This document shows positions 12,550 to 24,871 of a stretch of DNA of 64,000 nt, one piece after another. The notes under the pieces are model-generated. The model worked only from the letters and a program-made list of their open reading frames with translations. It did not search any database and was not told the origin of the DNA. The translations under genes were made by a program, and so were the position numbers. This stretch comes from Coriaria nepalensis (Eukaryota; Streptophyta; Magnoliopsida; Cucurbitales; Coriariaceae): NCBI GenBank assembly GCA_027186245.1, contig CP114499.1:8623001-8687000 (forward strand), read 5' to 3'. Within the stretch, counting starts at the first letter, position 1. Each line of letters opens with the position of its first letter.

Positions 12550-14550
12550 TCATTTCTTCAGCACGCTGCAAAGAACAGAAACTCGGTCAGATATTGGAAA
12601 TACTATCACTCGTTGTATTAGTGAAAGAGACGAAGTATAGCTTTTCTCATTCATTAATTAAAGTTTCATGAAGGAAGTGTTTTAGAAAAATATCTTAAGA
12701 TGCCGGCAGTGATTGTCCATATTGTGAATCATGAGAGTCCACGCATGCTAAACATGAACTACAGCTTACAAGAATGCAGTCCTTGTCCAATCTAGTAAAT
12801 TGTGAAGTTCTATCCCGTGTAATTAACCACTTTCCCCTTTCTACTTTTATTTTTCTTTCTTCTACTTCTCTATTTGGACTGGAGACAGAGAGAAGATATA
12901 CAAACTTACTTGTATAAATAGGCAGCAATTCCCAGGATTATACACAGCAAAATAATATCGATGCAGAAGTTTCTACTGGACCTCAGCTGAACATAAATGA
13001 ACACCCATATTATATTGGATAAAAATTACACACATATGTCTAGAGACAGCAGAAACCAATGAAATAAATATAATTGAATTAAGGTCACCTGGTTAACTGT
13101 GTCTTTAAGTCTAACATTAGTATTCTTAAGGTCAGAAGCAGCCTTATCCACCTTAAAAAATGGAAAAGGAGCACTCAGCAAAGTATCTAGATTGGAAAAG
13201 TAAATTTCCAGCATCATGAGGAACAAATTTTGCATACCTTAGTATCTATCTCATCCATCAGGGGAACTTGCCTATCCAATTCCTATACAAAACACATAAT
13301 AAATTAATTTATATGTTTAAGTTCCAAGAAGCAATAAGGAGATCAGAAGACAAATAACCTCATTCATATCAGAAGCCATGTTCTTTAATGTATCCAACCC
13401 TTCCGCAATCACGTCCAACCCTTGATCCTGCCAAATTTCCAAAATGGATTAAGGTAACCATTGCCAAAAGTTAAACTACTTAGATCAACACAGTATGCGA
13501 TCTTCCTTCTATAAGAGATGTAAGATTAAACAAACTACAGATTATATATGTCATACCTGCTTCACTTTTCGCATTTCATACTCTTGCCTAAAGTTACTTG
13601 ATTCTTCAGTTTGTTGAAAGTATTCATCATCAAATCGCCCATCTACAATCAGCTCAAGTTTTCATGTTAGTTATGATGATTAATATCAAGAGCAACACCC
13701 ATAAAATGTAGAAATATGACACAAAATTTACCATAATGCAGAATTTGAATAAAGTTATAAGTAATCACCTGAGTCAAATTTGATTTCAGTGCGAGAAGTT
13801 GAGGAGGTAGTCCAAGCTCCAGTCTTTTTGGGCTCAGTCACAGTACCATCTGGTATGGCTTGAATTCTCTCAGGCAGAGCAAGGACCAAATCATTCCTAG
13901 TGGCAAGATCTTCAGTTGACAGTCCTTTTACCTGTGAATAGATTGAATATTACATAAAACTTGAGCCGCTTTTACATGCTTTTGCAGGGTACATGTATGG
14001 AACCATAAATTTAATCCGAAATCGAGAACAATGTTCAGAAGCAGTGAGGACTAACTCTCTTAACAGCAAGTCTCTGCAATTTGGGAACCTCCTCTAGCAA
14101 TCGAGCCTTGGTACGACGAATCTCAGCATTCATTGCTACGGCAGATGCCCTATTTTTCTCCTTCGAAGCAGTTTCCGCTTTCTGCAGATCAAAATCACTC
14201 CTAAAATTAAAACCTTAAACATTTTTCCTCATCATCAAAACTTCAGCAAAGCCACAATTTTACTCATAGATCGAGATCAGAAAACCTGATTCGCTAATTA
14301 AGCGTCAATTTTTTTTTTCTCCGTTCGGTACTTCTTTTCTCTCCATTTCGTTCGCATATGAACTAAGAGCTTCTGAGAGGGATCAGATGCATACCTCAAG
14401 AGCAGCTTCAATGTCAGCTTCTACGACGGCGTAGAGGCGAGCAAAGGCGTCACCGCCGGCAACATTGAGATCCTTCTGCTTCTCAACATCATATCTGTCA
14501 TACTTCTGGCAGATCGCATCTACTCTGGTCAGAATATCGATCACACTCAT
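12550..14550 (-). CDS. SYP71: Qc-SNARE syntaxin of plants 71 (SYP71)
   Basis: Nine exons: 14395-14550, 14056-14181, 13769-13931, 13557-13642, 13359-13427, 13238-13282, 13089-13151, 12910-12986 and 12550-12565. They give 266 residues, the usual SYP7 length. The protein opens MSVIDILTRVDAICQKYDRY and holds a helical N-domain (DAFARLYAVVEADIEAAL). The Qc SNARE motif runs from about residue 175 to 240 (LDRQVPLMDEIDTKVDKAAS, DLKNTNVRLKDTVNQLRSSR). It ends in a tail anchor, NFCIDIILLCIILGIAAYLY, then NVLKK. SYP71 acts in membrane fusion at the ER, plasma membrane and cell plate. The last exon encodes only the final five residues, so it is easily missed. The start at 14550 is the conserved family methionine. 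Confidence 0.95.
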
Positions 14551-15419
14551 CTTTCTTCGATTTGAGCACAAATCGAAGAAATTTTTCCTAATTTGATTTC
14601 TTAGATTTCGCTCAACAGTTCGGTCTAGTGGTTTATACCGGTAACAAACGTGGAAAGCTGTTTCTTAGAAGACGACAACTACAGCGGTACCGGGTACGGG
14701 TTCAAACGACAGTTCGAAAGCCCATGCCACATTATACATATTACCAACTGTCGTTTATTAAGAACTACACGTAGCTTTTGGATGGAAAAAATACCTGATA
14801 TTCCGAGGGAAATATAAATCAGTTTAATTACCTTCTATAACCGTAGCCGGTAAGTTTAGGCAAAGCCAGGCTACTTGGCCTATATTTATTCACGCGCCCC
14901 GCGCTTAACGCTCCTCAACGTCTTCTTTTTCATCGTTCGCTCTTCGCATTCTCTTCCTCACCTGAATCATCCCCTCTCCGTATCGGAGCGTTTCTCAACT
15001 TCTCGCTCTGAGATCGCTTCCATTTGGACACAGGAGAGCTTCGATCTCGAGGTTATTTCTTCTCTTTTCCTTTTCTATATTGCAGAAGCTTGTTAAATTT
15101 TTCTCAATTTTCTTTCTCATTAACATGTATTTGTGGATGTTTTGCTATGAGTGTCGTGCTTATTTTGGTCAATTCTGTTCCTACTGGTGCTCTGATTGTT
15201 CCACATTTTGATTGTTCTTGTTCATTTTCTGGTTGACTGCTTCTGATCATTGATTTCCTGTTGTTTGGCTCCATTTATTCATAGTTCAGAATTTTTTTTG
15301 CTTCTAGATCAGTGATGAAATTCTCGATGATCAGTGTATAAATGGTTGTAATAGTATGAAATTGCTTTGTTAGTATTATAAATGGCTGTAATGTGCAGGC
15401 TGTACTATATGCTGCAGCT
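14551..15419. promoter_or_regulatory. Divergent promoter between SYP71 and the RING ligase, with RING 5' UTR
   Basis: The two genes are head to head with start codons 870 bp apart. The RING gene appears to have an untranslated first exon ending near 15050 (ATCTCGAG|GTTATTTC), then a 5'-UTR intron. A further splice acceptor (TGCAG) lies near 15398, just before the coding start. No shared element was identified. Confidence 0.45.
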
Positions 15420-17637
15420 ATGGCGCATAGACGCGTATTAAGCTCTTCCCAAATGTGTGAAAGCGATCATCAGCAGAACTGGAATTATTTGCATATTGAA
15501 CATCCATTTTTACATCTCGGTATATGTGACTCTTGAGGCCTTTCTCTTTTAATTTCTTTGAGTGTAATGTCATGATACATTCTGGAACCAAGTCACCTGA
15601 CATTTAGTAAATTTAAGTACATCGTAATTAGCCACAGACAACTGAAATATTCTGAACTATGCATTGTAGCCATCCCCGTTGCTGTTCATGATGGCTCTTT
15701 TAGTCATCCTGCGGAAAATGTGCCCGATGGAATGATTTTATCTTCTCCCTGGAACTTTGCACCAAGGTTAAACAGCTATTCTTCCTCAAGTCAGAATATT
15801 GAGGGGCAGTATTATCAAATCGGACCTTCAGACCTTGCTTGTGCTCATTTTCTGCATCCATCAAATAGAGAAGCATTTTGTTGCATACCAGAAACTTATG
15901 CGCACAGTCCATGTTCCTCCAGCAATGGAAGTCTAGGAAATCATGGCGTTGAGGGCCACTATGCCGATCCTACCGTCAGTAATGAAACAGGGCATCACAA
16001 GCGTAAAAACCCTGAAATTCGTCCTGTTAGTGAGAGAGGCAGTTCAAGCAATGGCAGTCCTGGAAGCTCCACTCCTTGGGATTACTTGGCTTTTACTCCT
16101 GGTTTTAGAGGAAATGGTCTCTCTATAGGAGATGAAAGGTCTGTAAGGAATGTCAGAAGCCGTGCATCTCTAGATTTGGAACCCAACCTTGACAGGGCTC
16201 ATTTCTCTGTGAATCCTTCAAACATTCCTTGTTCGACGAGCTGCCCTATTGACAGTTCGAGTTCAATGGACCAGGGTCATGGTGTTTTGACTGGGGAGTG
16301 GAACCAAGGTAGCATGCGACCTTCCCATAGAATGTCACCTGGTGCAGGTTAGTTGCATTATTATAAGTACTTTCTGTTGCAACTTTAGATTCCTCGTTAT
16401 GTTTATAAGTACTTGTGTAAGTTACAGATGCAAGTGGTTTTATTTATGAGGCAAATCAGTTCTTTATTGGAAGCACTGCTGGCAATGCCTCTCTAGACCT
16501 GGGAGGATACCACAACGGTTTTATGTCAAGCAGAAGTTATGTTGTCCCTCTAGGTTTCCATGATAACTTCCCTCAATCTATAAGGGGATTTCGAAGTAGC
16601 TTTGGTCAAACATCTGGCTCAACTCTTTGGGCATCTACAAGCAGTTCACATTCTCGATATATGGCTCCTTCAGATAGGAGATTGAAATTGGTGGCAGAAA
16701 ATTACATGTTCAGAAATCCAAGACCGGAACCCTTCATTGGATGGCGCAGTAGTGACAGAAATGGGAGATTAAGGATATTAAGTGGAAGATACCAGTCCCC
16801 ATCTGGTGAGGCTTTTCTGCACAATCAGCTGTCGTCTGAGGTATCTAATTTATGTATCTGCATATATATACATATATATATCCGTGTATATATGTATCAT
16901 TGAAGCTTATTTTAGTGAGAGTTTCAAATAAATATGCAATATTAGCATTTTGTCTTCTGAACATAATCATTACCTACTGAGATCTGAAGTTATTTGTTTG
17001 CAGGGTCCTTTAAGGGTGGACCACTTCGACTCTGGTGGGTCAGGAAATACAATAGATCAGCACAGTGAGATGAGGCTGGACATAGATAACATGAGCTATG
17101 AGGTGATTTACTTTTTCTATTATTTTACTCTTTCACCTCTGTTATAAATTTTCCTAGTTACCTAGAGACTTATCACTGGATCGATTCATCTGCCTGAGCA
17201 GGAACTTCTTGAGCTAGGGGAAAGAATTGGGAGTGTCAACACTGGCTTATCAGAAGACTTGATTTCAAAGTGTCTCATGGAAACAGTAGGTTGCTCATCA
17301 GATCAGATCCAGAAGGAAAGCACTTGTGTAATCTGCTTGGTAAGATTTTCGCAGTTCGAAATTATTGAGAGAGAAAAAAAAAAAAGGGGAGATGTCAGAT
17401 GTGTAGACTTCAACACAGGATCCTACTCCGGTTTTTCATTTCTCATTTTTCGATTTGGCGGTTTTGAACTTGTGCTGCAATTGCCAGGAAGCGTTTGGGG
17501 ACAAAGATAATGTTGGGGAATTGAAGATTTGCTGCCATGATTACCATGCGAGTTGCATAAAACATTGGTTGTCTATGAAGAACTCGTGTCCGATTTGCAA
17601 AGAATCTGCCTTGCCTGATCATATCAAGGGGCCGTGA
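15420..17637 (+). CDS. RING-H2 E3 ubiquitin ligase, RHG1A/MBR-HIP1 type
   Basis: Six coding exons (15420-15519, 15670-16347, 16428-16840, 17004-17102, 17202-17339, 17488-17637) give 525 residues. It begins MAHRRVLSSSQMCESDHQQN. A long Ser/Gly/Asn-rich region includes the family block FRGNGLSIGDERSVRNVRSR. Before the RING lies the conserved helix MRLDIDNMSYEELLELGERI, then GSVNTGLSEDLI. The C-terminal RING-H2 finger is CVIC, then CCHDYHASCIKHW, then CPIC, with all eight ligands present. It would transfer ubiquitin from an E2; the substrate is unknown. The coding start was chosen because the upstream exon splices in phase to the long second exon. The family call is strong, the exact ortholog less so. 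Confidence 0.92.
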
Positions 17638-18083
17638 CTTCATTGCTCTTTGCTTTTGATTTCCTATTTATCTCATTTTTTGTAAATTCGTCTGTATTTT
17701 TTATTCCTCATACACGGGGAAACAGATATCTGAAAATTGAAAAGCAAAAGGCTATGTATGCATATCTTCTATATATATATATATACTCGTTCCAGAGAAG
17801 CCTTTTGAATTCATTTTCCAAAACTCCAGTTTGACCAACGCTAATCAAACTCCAAAACTTTCAAATGCATTTGAAACTGACGTTTGCCCGTTGCAATGTA
17901 CACATCATAACCGCATGCTTGCAATGCGGTTTTCTTGGTTTTCTTGCACTTATTATTTTTCCCTCTTACTTCACTCCCACCACACCTTGATCACTATATT
18001 TCATTGATTAGCTACTCAAATACTTTTCCTTCCCTCACACGTACAGCTAGCAAGCTAGCTATATCCTCCTCCTCTCTTCTTCA

Positions 18084-18937
18084 ATGGCGGCTACAGAGTA
18101 CTCCCTCTCCCTCTTAGCAGCCATGGACCAGCTTTGGTTTAACCAAGTTATCCTTTGTTGTGAACCGGCTACTACGCCACTTACCGGCTCCGAAACCGTT
18201 GAGACATTAAGCCTTCACCCCATCCCAAAATTCCCTTCATGCCCATCACCTATTAGCCTTTATAATTTAGACCTCATCTCTGATATCGAACATAACTCCT
18301 CCTCAGATGACACTTCAGTCAATACCCAGGTAATTTACTACTATAAGTTAGTATTTATCTATTATTTGTACGTAACAAATATTACATGTGACTGACACGT
18401 GATAGGAGTATCCAATGAAAGTAGTTTAACAAGTTAAATTATTTATTTACACGGTAGCTAGCTAGTAACAAGGAGGAAGAGGAAAAGAAAGTAGAAGATA
18501 GCCAGAATCATAAAAGGAATGGCAGTAAACTCTGTAAATCCATGAGTTTTGGTGACTTAGAGCTTGAAGAAGTTAAAGGTTTCATGGATTTGGGTTTCGA
18601 ATTCGAGAAAAAACAAGTAATCCCGAAGCTCATGGTTGTACTCCCTGGCTTGAAGAGGCTGATTAGAAGCAAAAAAACTAGTATTGAACAGAAAAGTAAA
18701 ACCGGAACTGAAAGTGAAAAGGATGATAACGAAGAAGAAGAAGAGAAGATGAGAGGTATAGTGAGGTCATATTTATCAGAGGCATGGAGTGTAAAGAAAC
18801 CAGCACGTTCACCATTATTGTTGAAACTAGTCAGAACGCCAAAGGATGTTTCTTCGTCTGCTGATATGAAAAGGCATATCAGACTATGGGCTAAAACTGT
18901 TGCATCTGAATTACACTACCATGATCAATCTGACTAA
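18084..18937 (+). CDS. DUF1685 family protein
   Basis: Two exons (18084-18329, 18473-18937) give 236 residues starting MAATEYSLSLLAAMDQLWFN. The C-terminal half carries the DUF1685 signature: LCKSMSFGDLELEEVKGFMD, LGFEF, LPGLKRL, and the closing block MKRHIRLWAKTVASELH. A lysine- and glutamate-rich linker separates these. No catalytic motif or membrane segment is seen and the family has no settled function. I placed the second exon's acceptor at AACAAG|GAGG because the nearer CTAG would break the frame. The intron is 143 bp. Confidence 0.85.
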
Positions 18938-20197
18938 ATTAGAAGAAAAAATGTTAGAAACTAATAACCTTGGTAATTAGATTTTGCTTAATTAATACAG
19001 CAACAATTACAATTTGTTGTTAATACAGCAATCACAAATATCCAGGGTTGTTATATACATGTTTATGGTCATCCGAATGAATCACCTGTCCACTTACAGT
19101 CTACTCGTATGTGCTTCAAACGGTTTTGATCAAGGCACATCAATATTTGATAGTAAAAAATGCTCACGTAACTTGATTCAAACAACACCTTAGAAAACAA
19201 AAGTCAATACCCCACTTACTTTCTTAGACACTGATTCTAGATCATCTCATATCATGTCAATTTAACTATAATTAGTTCCACTACTACTTGGTTAATTCAT
19301 TCCCTTGATTAGGGTTGAAGATTGGTTTTTATTAAAGTCAATGTACATAATTGCCCCTCACTTTGACCAGAGGTGAACACACATAAGCCTGAGTTGGTCA
19401 TGATCATCTTATCCTCTCATTAGACTTCCACTTTCCAACATCAACTTTTGAAACCCAATACATATATAAAATATATAAACATAACTAGTTTTCGGATATG
19501 CTTAATTAGTTGAGAAATCTCTTTCTGTTATTTTCAATCATATAATTATTTTTATTTTGGTTTTTCGAAGAAAGCTTATAGATCTTGTCTTCTTTCCTGC
19601 TTTGTATTAGTACATGACATGATAGAAAACCGATCAGAACGTCTATATCTTTAAGTTACAACTAATTAGTTGTCTCTCTTCTTGTTTTCTTACACTTTAA
19701 TTATTCAATCAACTTAGAATCACATTACAAATCTAATAATTCATAAGATACAGCACATCAAGATAATGCTTCAAATAATGAGTCATTGACCAATGACTAT
19801 TTAAGATGAAATGTATATATATATATATACGCTACCTAAAGTCTTAAAGCACGGCCATAGATTCGATCCTTACGGCGGTTCAAGTGGCATATTATAAAAA
19901 TTTAATGTGTGTTAATTTTAGCAAGTTCTTGTTATTGATAGGGTCTGTATTTTGTAACATATTACTAAAAGAAAAAAAAAATTCTCACAAGAAACATGAC
20001 GTGAAGAGTAATGGGACAATGTCAAAGAAAGCTGGCGTAATGGGGTCGGCGCAGGCTTTCATAATTTAACTCCCATTAATTATTGACCTCAATCTGGCAC
20101 TTCTCACTCGTCAGTCCTTTATATATATATATATATATATAAAAGCTCATATAGATCATAATCATATTATACATTGACATAAGACAGTACTCCTCAA
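18938..20197. other. Intergenic, upstream of the peroxidase
   Basis: No gene is supported. The sequence is AT-rich with (TA)n at about 19815-19828 and 20120-20140; the second lies close upstream of the peroxidase start and may include its TATA region. A chance ORF at 19884-20069 has no family resemblance. Confidence 0.4.
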
Positions 20198-21586
20198 ATG
20201 GCAGCCAATCACAAGCATTCTTACCGCTCAACTGTTATCATATTGCAGTTGTTACCGTTGCTCTTACAACTCTACTCCGGTATGCTCATCTTCTTAGTTT
20301 CTTTCTCTATAGCTTTCTTGTTTCACACTCTTACTGTCTTACAGTTCTAGTATATATGTTCCTTCCTGGAATTAATTAACAGGTAAGGCTGCTGAGCTGC
20401 AACCGAATTACTACGACAAGAGCTGCACAAGAGCAGAAGAAATCATCAAACAGAAAGTCATAGATCTGTATGAAGAACATGGAAACACAGCAGTTTCATG
20501 GGTTAGAAATCTCTTCCATGATTGCATGGTCAAGGTACGTATTATGAATGTTAATTACTACATAGTATTTTTTTTTTCCTCTTATATTTAATCAGGAAAT
20601 TAAGTATCTTTAATTACTTTCCTTGTTGCATGCAGTCATGCGATGCATCCTTATTGTTAGAGACAAGGTATGGGATTGAATCAGAACAAGCATCAAACAG
20701 AAACTTTGGTCTGAGAAACTTCAAGTACGTAAGTACAATCAAAGAGGCGGTCGAAAAGGAGTGCCCTCTTACAGTTTCTTGTGCTGATATTGTTGCTCTT
20801 TCTGCAAAACATGGAATTCCATTGGTACGTACTAATTTAGTAATAAACTATCTAAACAAGTTTAACTTTTAATATTTGTGATTTAATGACCTTCCATAAT
20901 CTATATATAGTTAGGAGGACCTGTAATTGACATGAAGACTGGAAGGAAGGACAGCAAGGAAAGTTACGCAGGAGAGGTCGAAAGTTTCATTCCTAATCAC
21001 AACGCCAGCGTTTCAGTAGTTCTCTCCCACTTCCAATCCATAGGCATTGATGCTGAAGGAACCGTCGCCCTTCTAGGTATTTTATATGTATATATATATT
21101 CAACTTAACAGAAACTATAAGTTGATTAAGCTTGCACATGCAAAGATACCATTAACTCATTACTTATGATTGATTATAGGAGGCCATTCGGTAGGCCGTG
21201 TCCACTGCACGAATCTGGTTGATCGGCTCTATCCAACCGTCGATCCGACGCTCGATCCGTTCTATGCACAGTACCTAAAGGGAAGATGTCCGACACAAAA
21301 TCCTGACCCGAAAGCAGTTCTATATGCTCGAAACGACAGAGTAACACCCATGGTTTTGGATAACAATTACTACAAGAACATTCTGAAGAACAAGAGCCTT
21401 CTCTTAATTGACCAACAATTAGCTTCGGATCCACTCACTCTTCCTTTCGTTCAGAAGATGGCTTCCGACAACGCCTACTTTCAAGACCAGTTTGCAAAGG
21501 CTTTTCTCATCCTTTCGGAGAATAATCCTCTCACCGGCGATCAAGGGGAGATAAGAAAGGACTGTCGTTATGTCAACAAGGCCTAG
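20198..21586 (+). CDS. Class III secretory peroxidase, PER21-like
   Basis: Five exons (20198-20279, 20383-20534, 20636-20824, 20911-21076, 21180-21586) give 331 residues. A signal peptide (STVIILQLLPLLLQLYSG) is followed by YYDKSCTRAEEII. The distal haem site is SWVRNLFHDCMVKSCDASLL, with catalytic Arg and His. Next come CPLTVSCADIVALSAKHGI and the proximal-haem helix GGHSVGRVHC with its axial His. The end, NPLTGDQGEIRKDCRYVN, is typical. Such enzymes act in the wall or apoplast, using hydrogen peroxide to oxidise phenolics. The wording LLGGHSVGRVHC and LYPTVDPTLDPFYAQYLKGR matches Arabidopsis PER21 better than the common LSGAHTIG type, by recall. All haem-binding and disulphide cysteine positions that I can check look present. 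Confidence 0.93.
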
Positions 21587-22693
21587 TGATTTGCATGCCT
21601 TTTGTTATATATGTTTTACGTAAATAATAAAAAGACCCAAAAATAGTCTCGTTTTTGGGCCTGACTATCTCAAACAGGCCCACATGTAAAAACAAACTCT
21701 TAAATGGGCTTTTAAATTCACAATCTGAAGTATATCTGTTGGGCCCGATATTGATTCAGACTGGTATATTGAAATGCACTCAAGCTAAGAAAACATCAGT
21801 AGGGCCGAACAAGTCAGATTACATAATGATATTATCTGTCTCATCACTCATGCATGTCTAACTAACTAACTACTGGGCTCCACCAAAAGCAAATCAGCGC
21901 CGTCCAATCCCAATACCAGTCAGTGGATCCAACGGGTCCGAAGCAGCAATCATAAATGCTATTTATTCAGAAATGATACAGATTCAGAAAAAACTGAGAA
22001 AAGCGCAAGAGACGACAGGTCAGATATTAGTTGAGAAAAGAAAGAACCTTCAACTTCAAATCCACGCCAAAATAAGAAGAATCCAGCTTTCCATATGCTT
22101 ACGTGTCCGAAGAGAGGAAGGTGACGTGGCTCCGTAGTATTCAAGCTAAGCAAATTGCATTATTTTTTTGCTGAAAGTCACGTGCAGGATCTAGATTTTA
22201 CTCCAGACTATTAATTTACTCGTAAGATCTTACGTGGTCTAGTAACCACCCGCGAGTGTAAGGATAGTGGGATACCGCTCCCACCTTCTCAGAGTGAAGC
22301 GCGTGAGGAAAACCGCACTCCGTTACAAGTGATTTAATGCAGCGCGGGTGTGACCGTGATGCGCACAGGTTATCGCGGCACGTGAGCATGCTCTCCGAGT
22401 CTCGGATAAAAAAAGGATGGGGACGAAGAAAAGAGCGGTAAAGCGAGGAAGGAAGCAAAGTGGCTTTCTGTCCCGGGAAGAAAAAATAACCGTTGTAGGG
22501 GGACACGTGTCGGCCTCCCTCACTCATCCCCTTGGATTCCCTCTGTCTCTCTCTCTCTCTCCTCCATAGTATTCCTTCTCTCTTTCCTAAAGTTTTTCTT
22601 TTATCAAGTTCTCTCTTCTCCCTTCTCCTCTCTCGAATCCAATTTACTTTCATCTCTTCTTCTAAGCCTAATGGGTTTAAAGAAATCCTAACG
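21587..22693. promoter_or_regulatory. LecRK upstream region with repeated TGGGCC/GGCCC motifs
   Basis: No gene is seen. Between 21653 and 21910 several GGGCC or GGCCC motifs occur (TTTTTGGGCC, CAGGCCCAC, TTGGGCCCG, AGGGCCG), resembling site II elements bound by TCP factors. The receptor-kinase 5' UTR with CT-rich tracts occupies about 22530-22690. Confidence 0.4.
22671..22691 (+). promoter_or_regulatory. Upstream ORF in the LecRK 5' UTR
   Basis: ATGGGTTTAAAGAAATCCTAA encodes six residues and stops two bases before the main ATG at 22694. If it lies in the transcript it should reduce or condition translation of the kinase, because re-initiation over two bases is inefficient. Transcript evidence is needed to confirm inclusion. 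Confidence 0.5.
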
Positions 22694-24871
22694 ATGTTGA
22701 AACTTTCTTGTAATTTTCCTGGCATTGTCTTCTTCTTTATCGCCTCTGTATTACTGCCCTGCATTTTTAACACTAATATTACGGCGGGGGCGACTGAATT
22801 CGACTTCGGAACTTTGACTCTAAGCAGCCTGAAGCTCCTTGGAGACGCCCACTTAAACAATGGAAGCGTGAGGCTTACTCGCGACCTCGCTGTCCCCAAT
22901 TCCGGCGCCGGAAGAGTCCTCTACACCAAACCCATAAGATTCCGAAAACCAGAGTCTCAGTTTCCGGCGTCCTTCTCCACCTTCTTCTCATTCTCCGTCA
23001 CGAATTTGAACCCATCATCGATCGGTGGCGGACTTGCCTTCGTACTTTCTCCGGACGATGAGACGATCGGCGGCGCTGGTGGGTTTCTCGGACTCGCCGA
23101 AGACAAACCCACCGGCTCAGGTTTTCTAGCAGTAGAGTTCGATACTCTAATGGACGTCGAGTTCAAAGACATTAACGGAAATCACGTCGGATTGGATCTA
23201 AACAGCATGTTATCAACACAAGTAGGCGACTTAGAAACGATCGGAGTCGATCTGAAAAGCGGTGATACGGTGAACGCGTGGATCGAGTTTGACGGGTTGA
23301 CTCAGTTGTTCAACATTTCCGTCTCGTACTCGAATCTGAAACCGAAAGATCCACTCTTATCCTTCCCTCTCGATCTAAATCAGTATGTGAGCGAGTTCAT
23401 GTACGTGGGTTTTTCCGGGTCGACTCAGGGGAGTACAGAAATTCACAGTGTCGACTGGTGGAGTTTCAGTTCATTTTTCGAGTCAAACTCTCCACCTGGA
23501 TCGTTGACTCCTCCGCCGCCGCCAACGGCTACTTTGATGAACCCAACGGCTAATTCCGTGAAATCTCCACCTCCTGAAGCATTACCGCCATCTGGGTCTA
23601 ACTCAAATTCTGTTTCAGAGAAGAACGGTAGTAAGTCATCTTCGTCCTGTCATAACCAGCTTTGCAAACAGGGCCCCGGTGCCGTCGCCGGCGTAGTAAC
23701 AGCCGGGGCTTTTGCTTTAGCAATATTCGCCGGAGCTCTGATCTGGGTCTATTCCAAAAAATTCAAAACTGTTAAGAAATCCGATTCACTTGCATCAGAT
23801 GTTATCAAACAGCCTAAAGAGTTCAGCTACAAAGAGCTCAAAACCGCCACTAGATGCTTCAACACAAATAGAATCATAGGCCATGGTGCATTTGGGACTG
23901 TTTACAAAGGCATTTTAGAAGAAACAGGGGATATTGTTGCTGTAAAACGATGTAGTCACAGCACTCAAGGAAAGAACGAATTCTTATCCGAATTGTCAAT
24001 AATCGGAACTCTAAGGCATAGGAATCTAGTCCGGCTTCAAGGTTGGTGTCACGAAAAAGGCGAAATCTTATTAGTTTATGATTTGATGCCCAATGGAAGT
24101 CTAGACAAAGCATTGTTTGAGGCTAGAATTCCATTACCATGGCCTCATAGGAAAAAAATCTTACTTGGTGTTGCTTCTGCTCTTGCTTATTTACATCAAG
24201 AATGTGAAAACCAAGTGATTCATAGAGATATCAAGACTAGTAACATTATGTTAGAGGAAGGGTACAATGCGAGATTAGGCGATTTCGGATTAGCCAGACA
24301 GGTTGAACATGACAAATCGCCTGACGCCACGGTGGCGGCTGGAACAATGGGGTACTTAGCCCCCGAGTATCTTTTAACAGGTCGGGCCTCGGACAAAACG
24401 GACGTGTTTAGTTATGGAGCTGTGGTACTAGAAGTTGCAAGTGGGAGAAGGCCCATCGAAAAAGAAGGTAATAATAATAACAACAATGGGGTGGTGGGGA
24501 AAAATGTGGGGACTAATAATAGCAATTTGGTGGATTGGGTATGGAGTCTACATAGAGAAGGTAGGTTGTTAATGGCGGCCGATTCAAGACTTGGGGGCGA
24601 GTTTGAGGAAGAAGAGATGATAAATGTGTTGCTGATTGGGCTGGCTTGTTCGAACCCGGACCCAATGATCCGCCCGACAATGAGGAATGTGGTTCAAATG
24701 CTTGTGGGTGAAGCTCAAGTGCCAATTGTGCCAAGGACTAAGCCTTCCACTAGTTTTAGTACCGCTCATCTTTTGCTTAGTTTGCAGGATAGTGTTTCTG
24801 ACTTTAATGGATTGATCACCATCTCCCCCTCCTCGTCGGAACGGAGCTTCAATGGCGGCGAAACCGTTTAA
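22694..24871 (+). CDS. L-type lectin-domain receptor kinase, clade VIII (intronless)
   Basis: One exon encodes 725 residues. A signal peptide (about 1-31) precedes a legume-lectin domain at about 34-265 (EFDFGTLTLSSLKLLGDAHL, FLAVEFDTLMDVEF, NHVGLDLNS, VDWWSF). A proline/serine-rich stalk follows, then a transmembrane segment at about 330-354 (AGVVTAGAFALAIFAGALIW) and a kinase domain. Kinase motifs are IIGHGAFGTVYKG, VAVKRC, VIHRDIKTSNIMLE, DFGLARQ and GTMGYLAPEYLLTGRASDKT, making it an active-type RD kinase. Clade VIII is indicated by FDFGTLTLSSLKLLGDAHL and by RHRNLVRLQGWCHEKGEILL. It should sit in the plasma membrane and signal from an extracellular cue. The open frame extends upstream to 22532 but without an ATG. 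Confidence 0.94.
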   Translation: MLKLSCNFPGIVFFFIASVLLPCIFNTNITAGATEFDFGTLTLSSLKLLGDAHLNNGSVRLTRDLAVPNSGAGRVLYTKPIRFRKPESQFPASFSTFFSFSVTNLNPSSIGGGLAFVLSPDDETIGGAGGFLGLAEDKPTGSGFLAVEFDTLMDVEFKDINGNHVGLDLNSMLSTQVGDLETIGVDLKSGDTVNAWIEFDGLTQLFNISVSYSNLKPKDPLLSFPLDLNQYVSEFMYVGFSGSTQGSTEIHSVDWWSFSSFFESNSPPGSLTPPPPPTATLMNPTANSVKSPPPEALPPSGSNSNSVSEKNGSKSSSSCHNQLCKQGPGAVAGVVTAGAFALAIFAGALIWVYSKKFKTVKKSDSLASDVIKQPKEFSYKELKTATRCFNTNRIIGHGAFGTVYKGILEETGDIVAVKRCSHSTQGKNEFLSELSIIGTLRHRNLVRLQGWCHEKGEILLVYDLMPNGSLDKALFEARIPLPWPHRKKILLGVASALAYLHQECENQVIHRDIKTSNIMLEEGYNARLGDFGLARQVEHDKSPDATVAAGTMGYLAPEYLLTGRASDKTDVFSYGAVVLEVASGRRPIEKEGNNNNNNGVVGKNVGTNNSNLVDWVWSLHREGRLLMAADSRLGGEFEEEEMINVLLIGLACSNPDPMIRPTMRNVVQMLVGEAQVPIVPRTKPSTSFSTAHLLLSLQDSVSDFNGLITISPSSSERSFNGGETV

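Noticed and set aside
19830..19900. tRNA-like GATTCGATCC word
   Set aside because: No acceptor or anticodon stem pairs around it.
22216..22899. 227-residue minus-strand ORF overlapping the LecRK start
   Set aside because: It is antisense to the signal peptide and 5' UTR of the receptor kinase, of low complexity (RRERERQRE), with no splice or family support.
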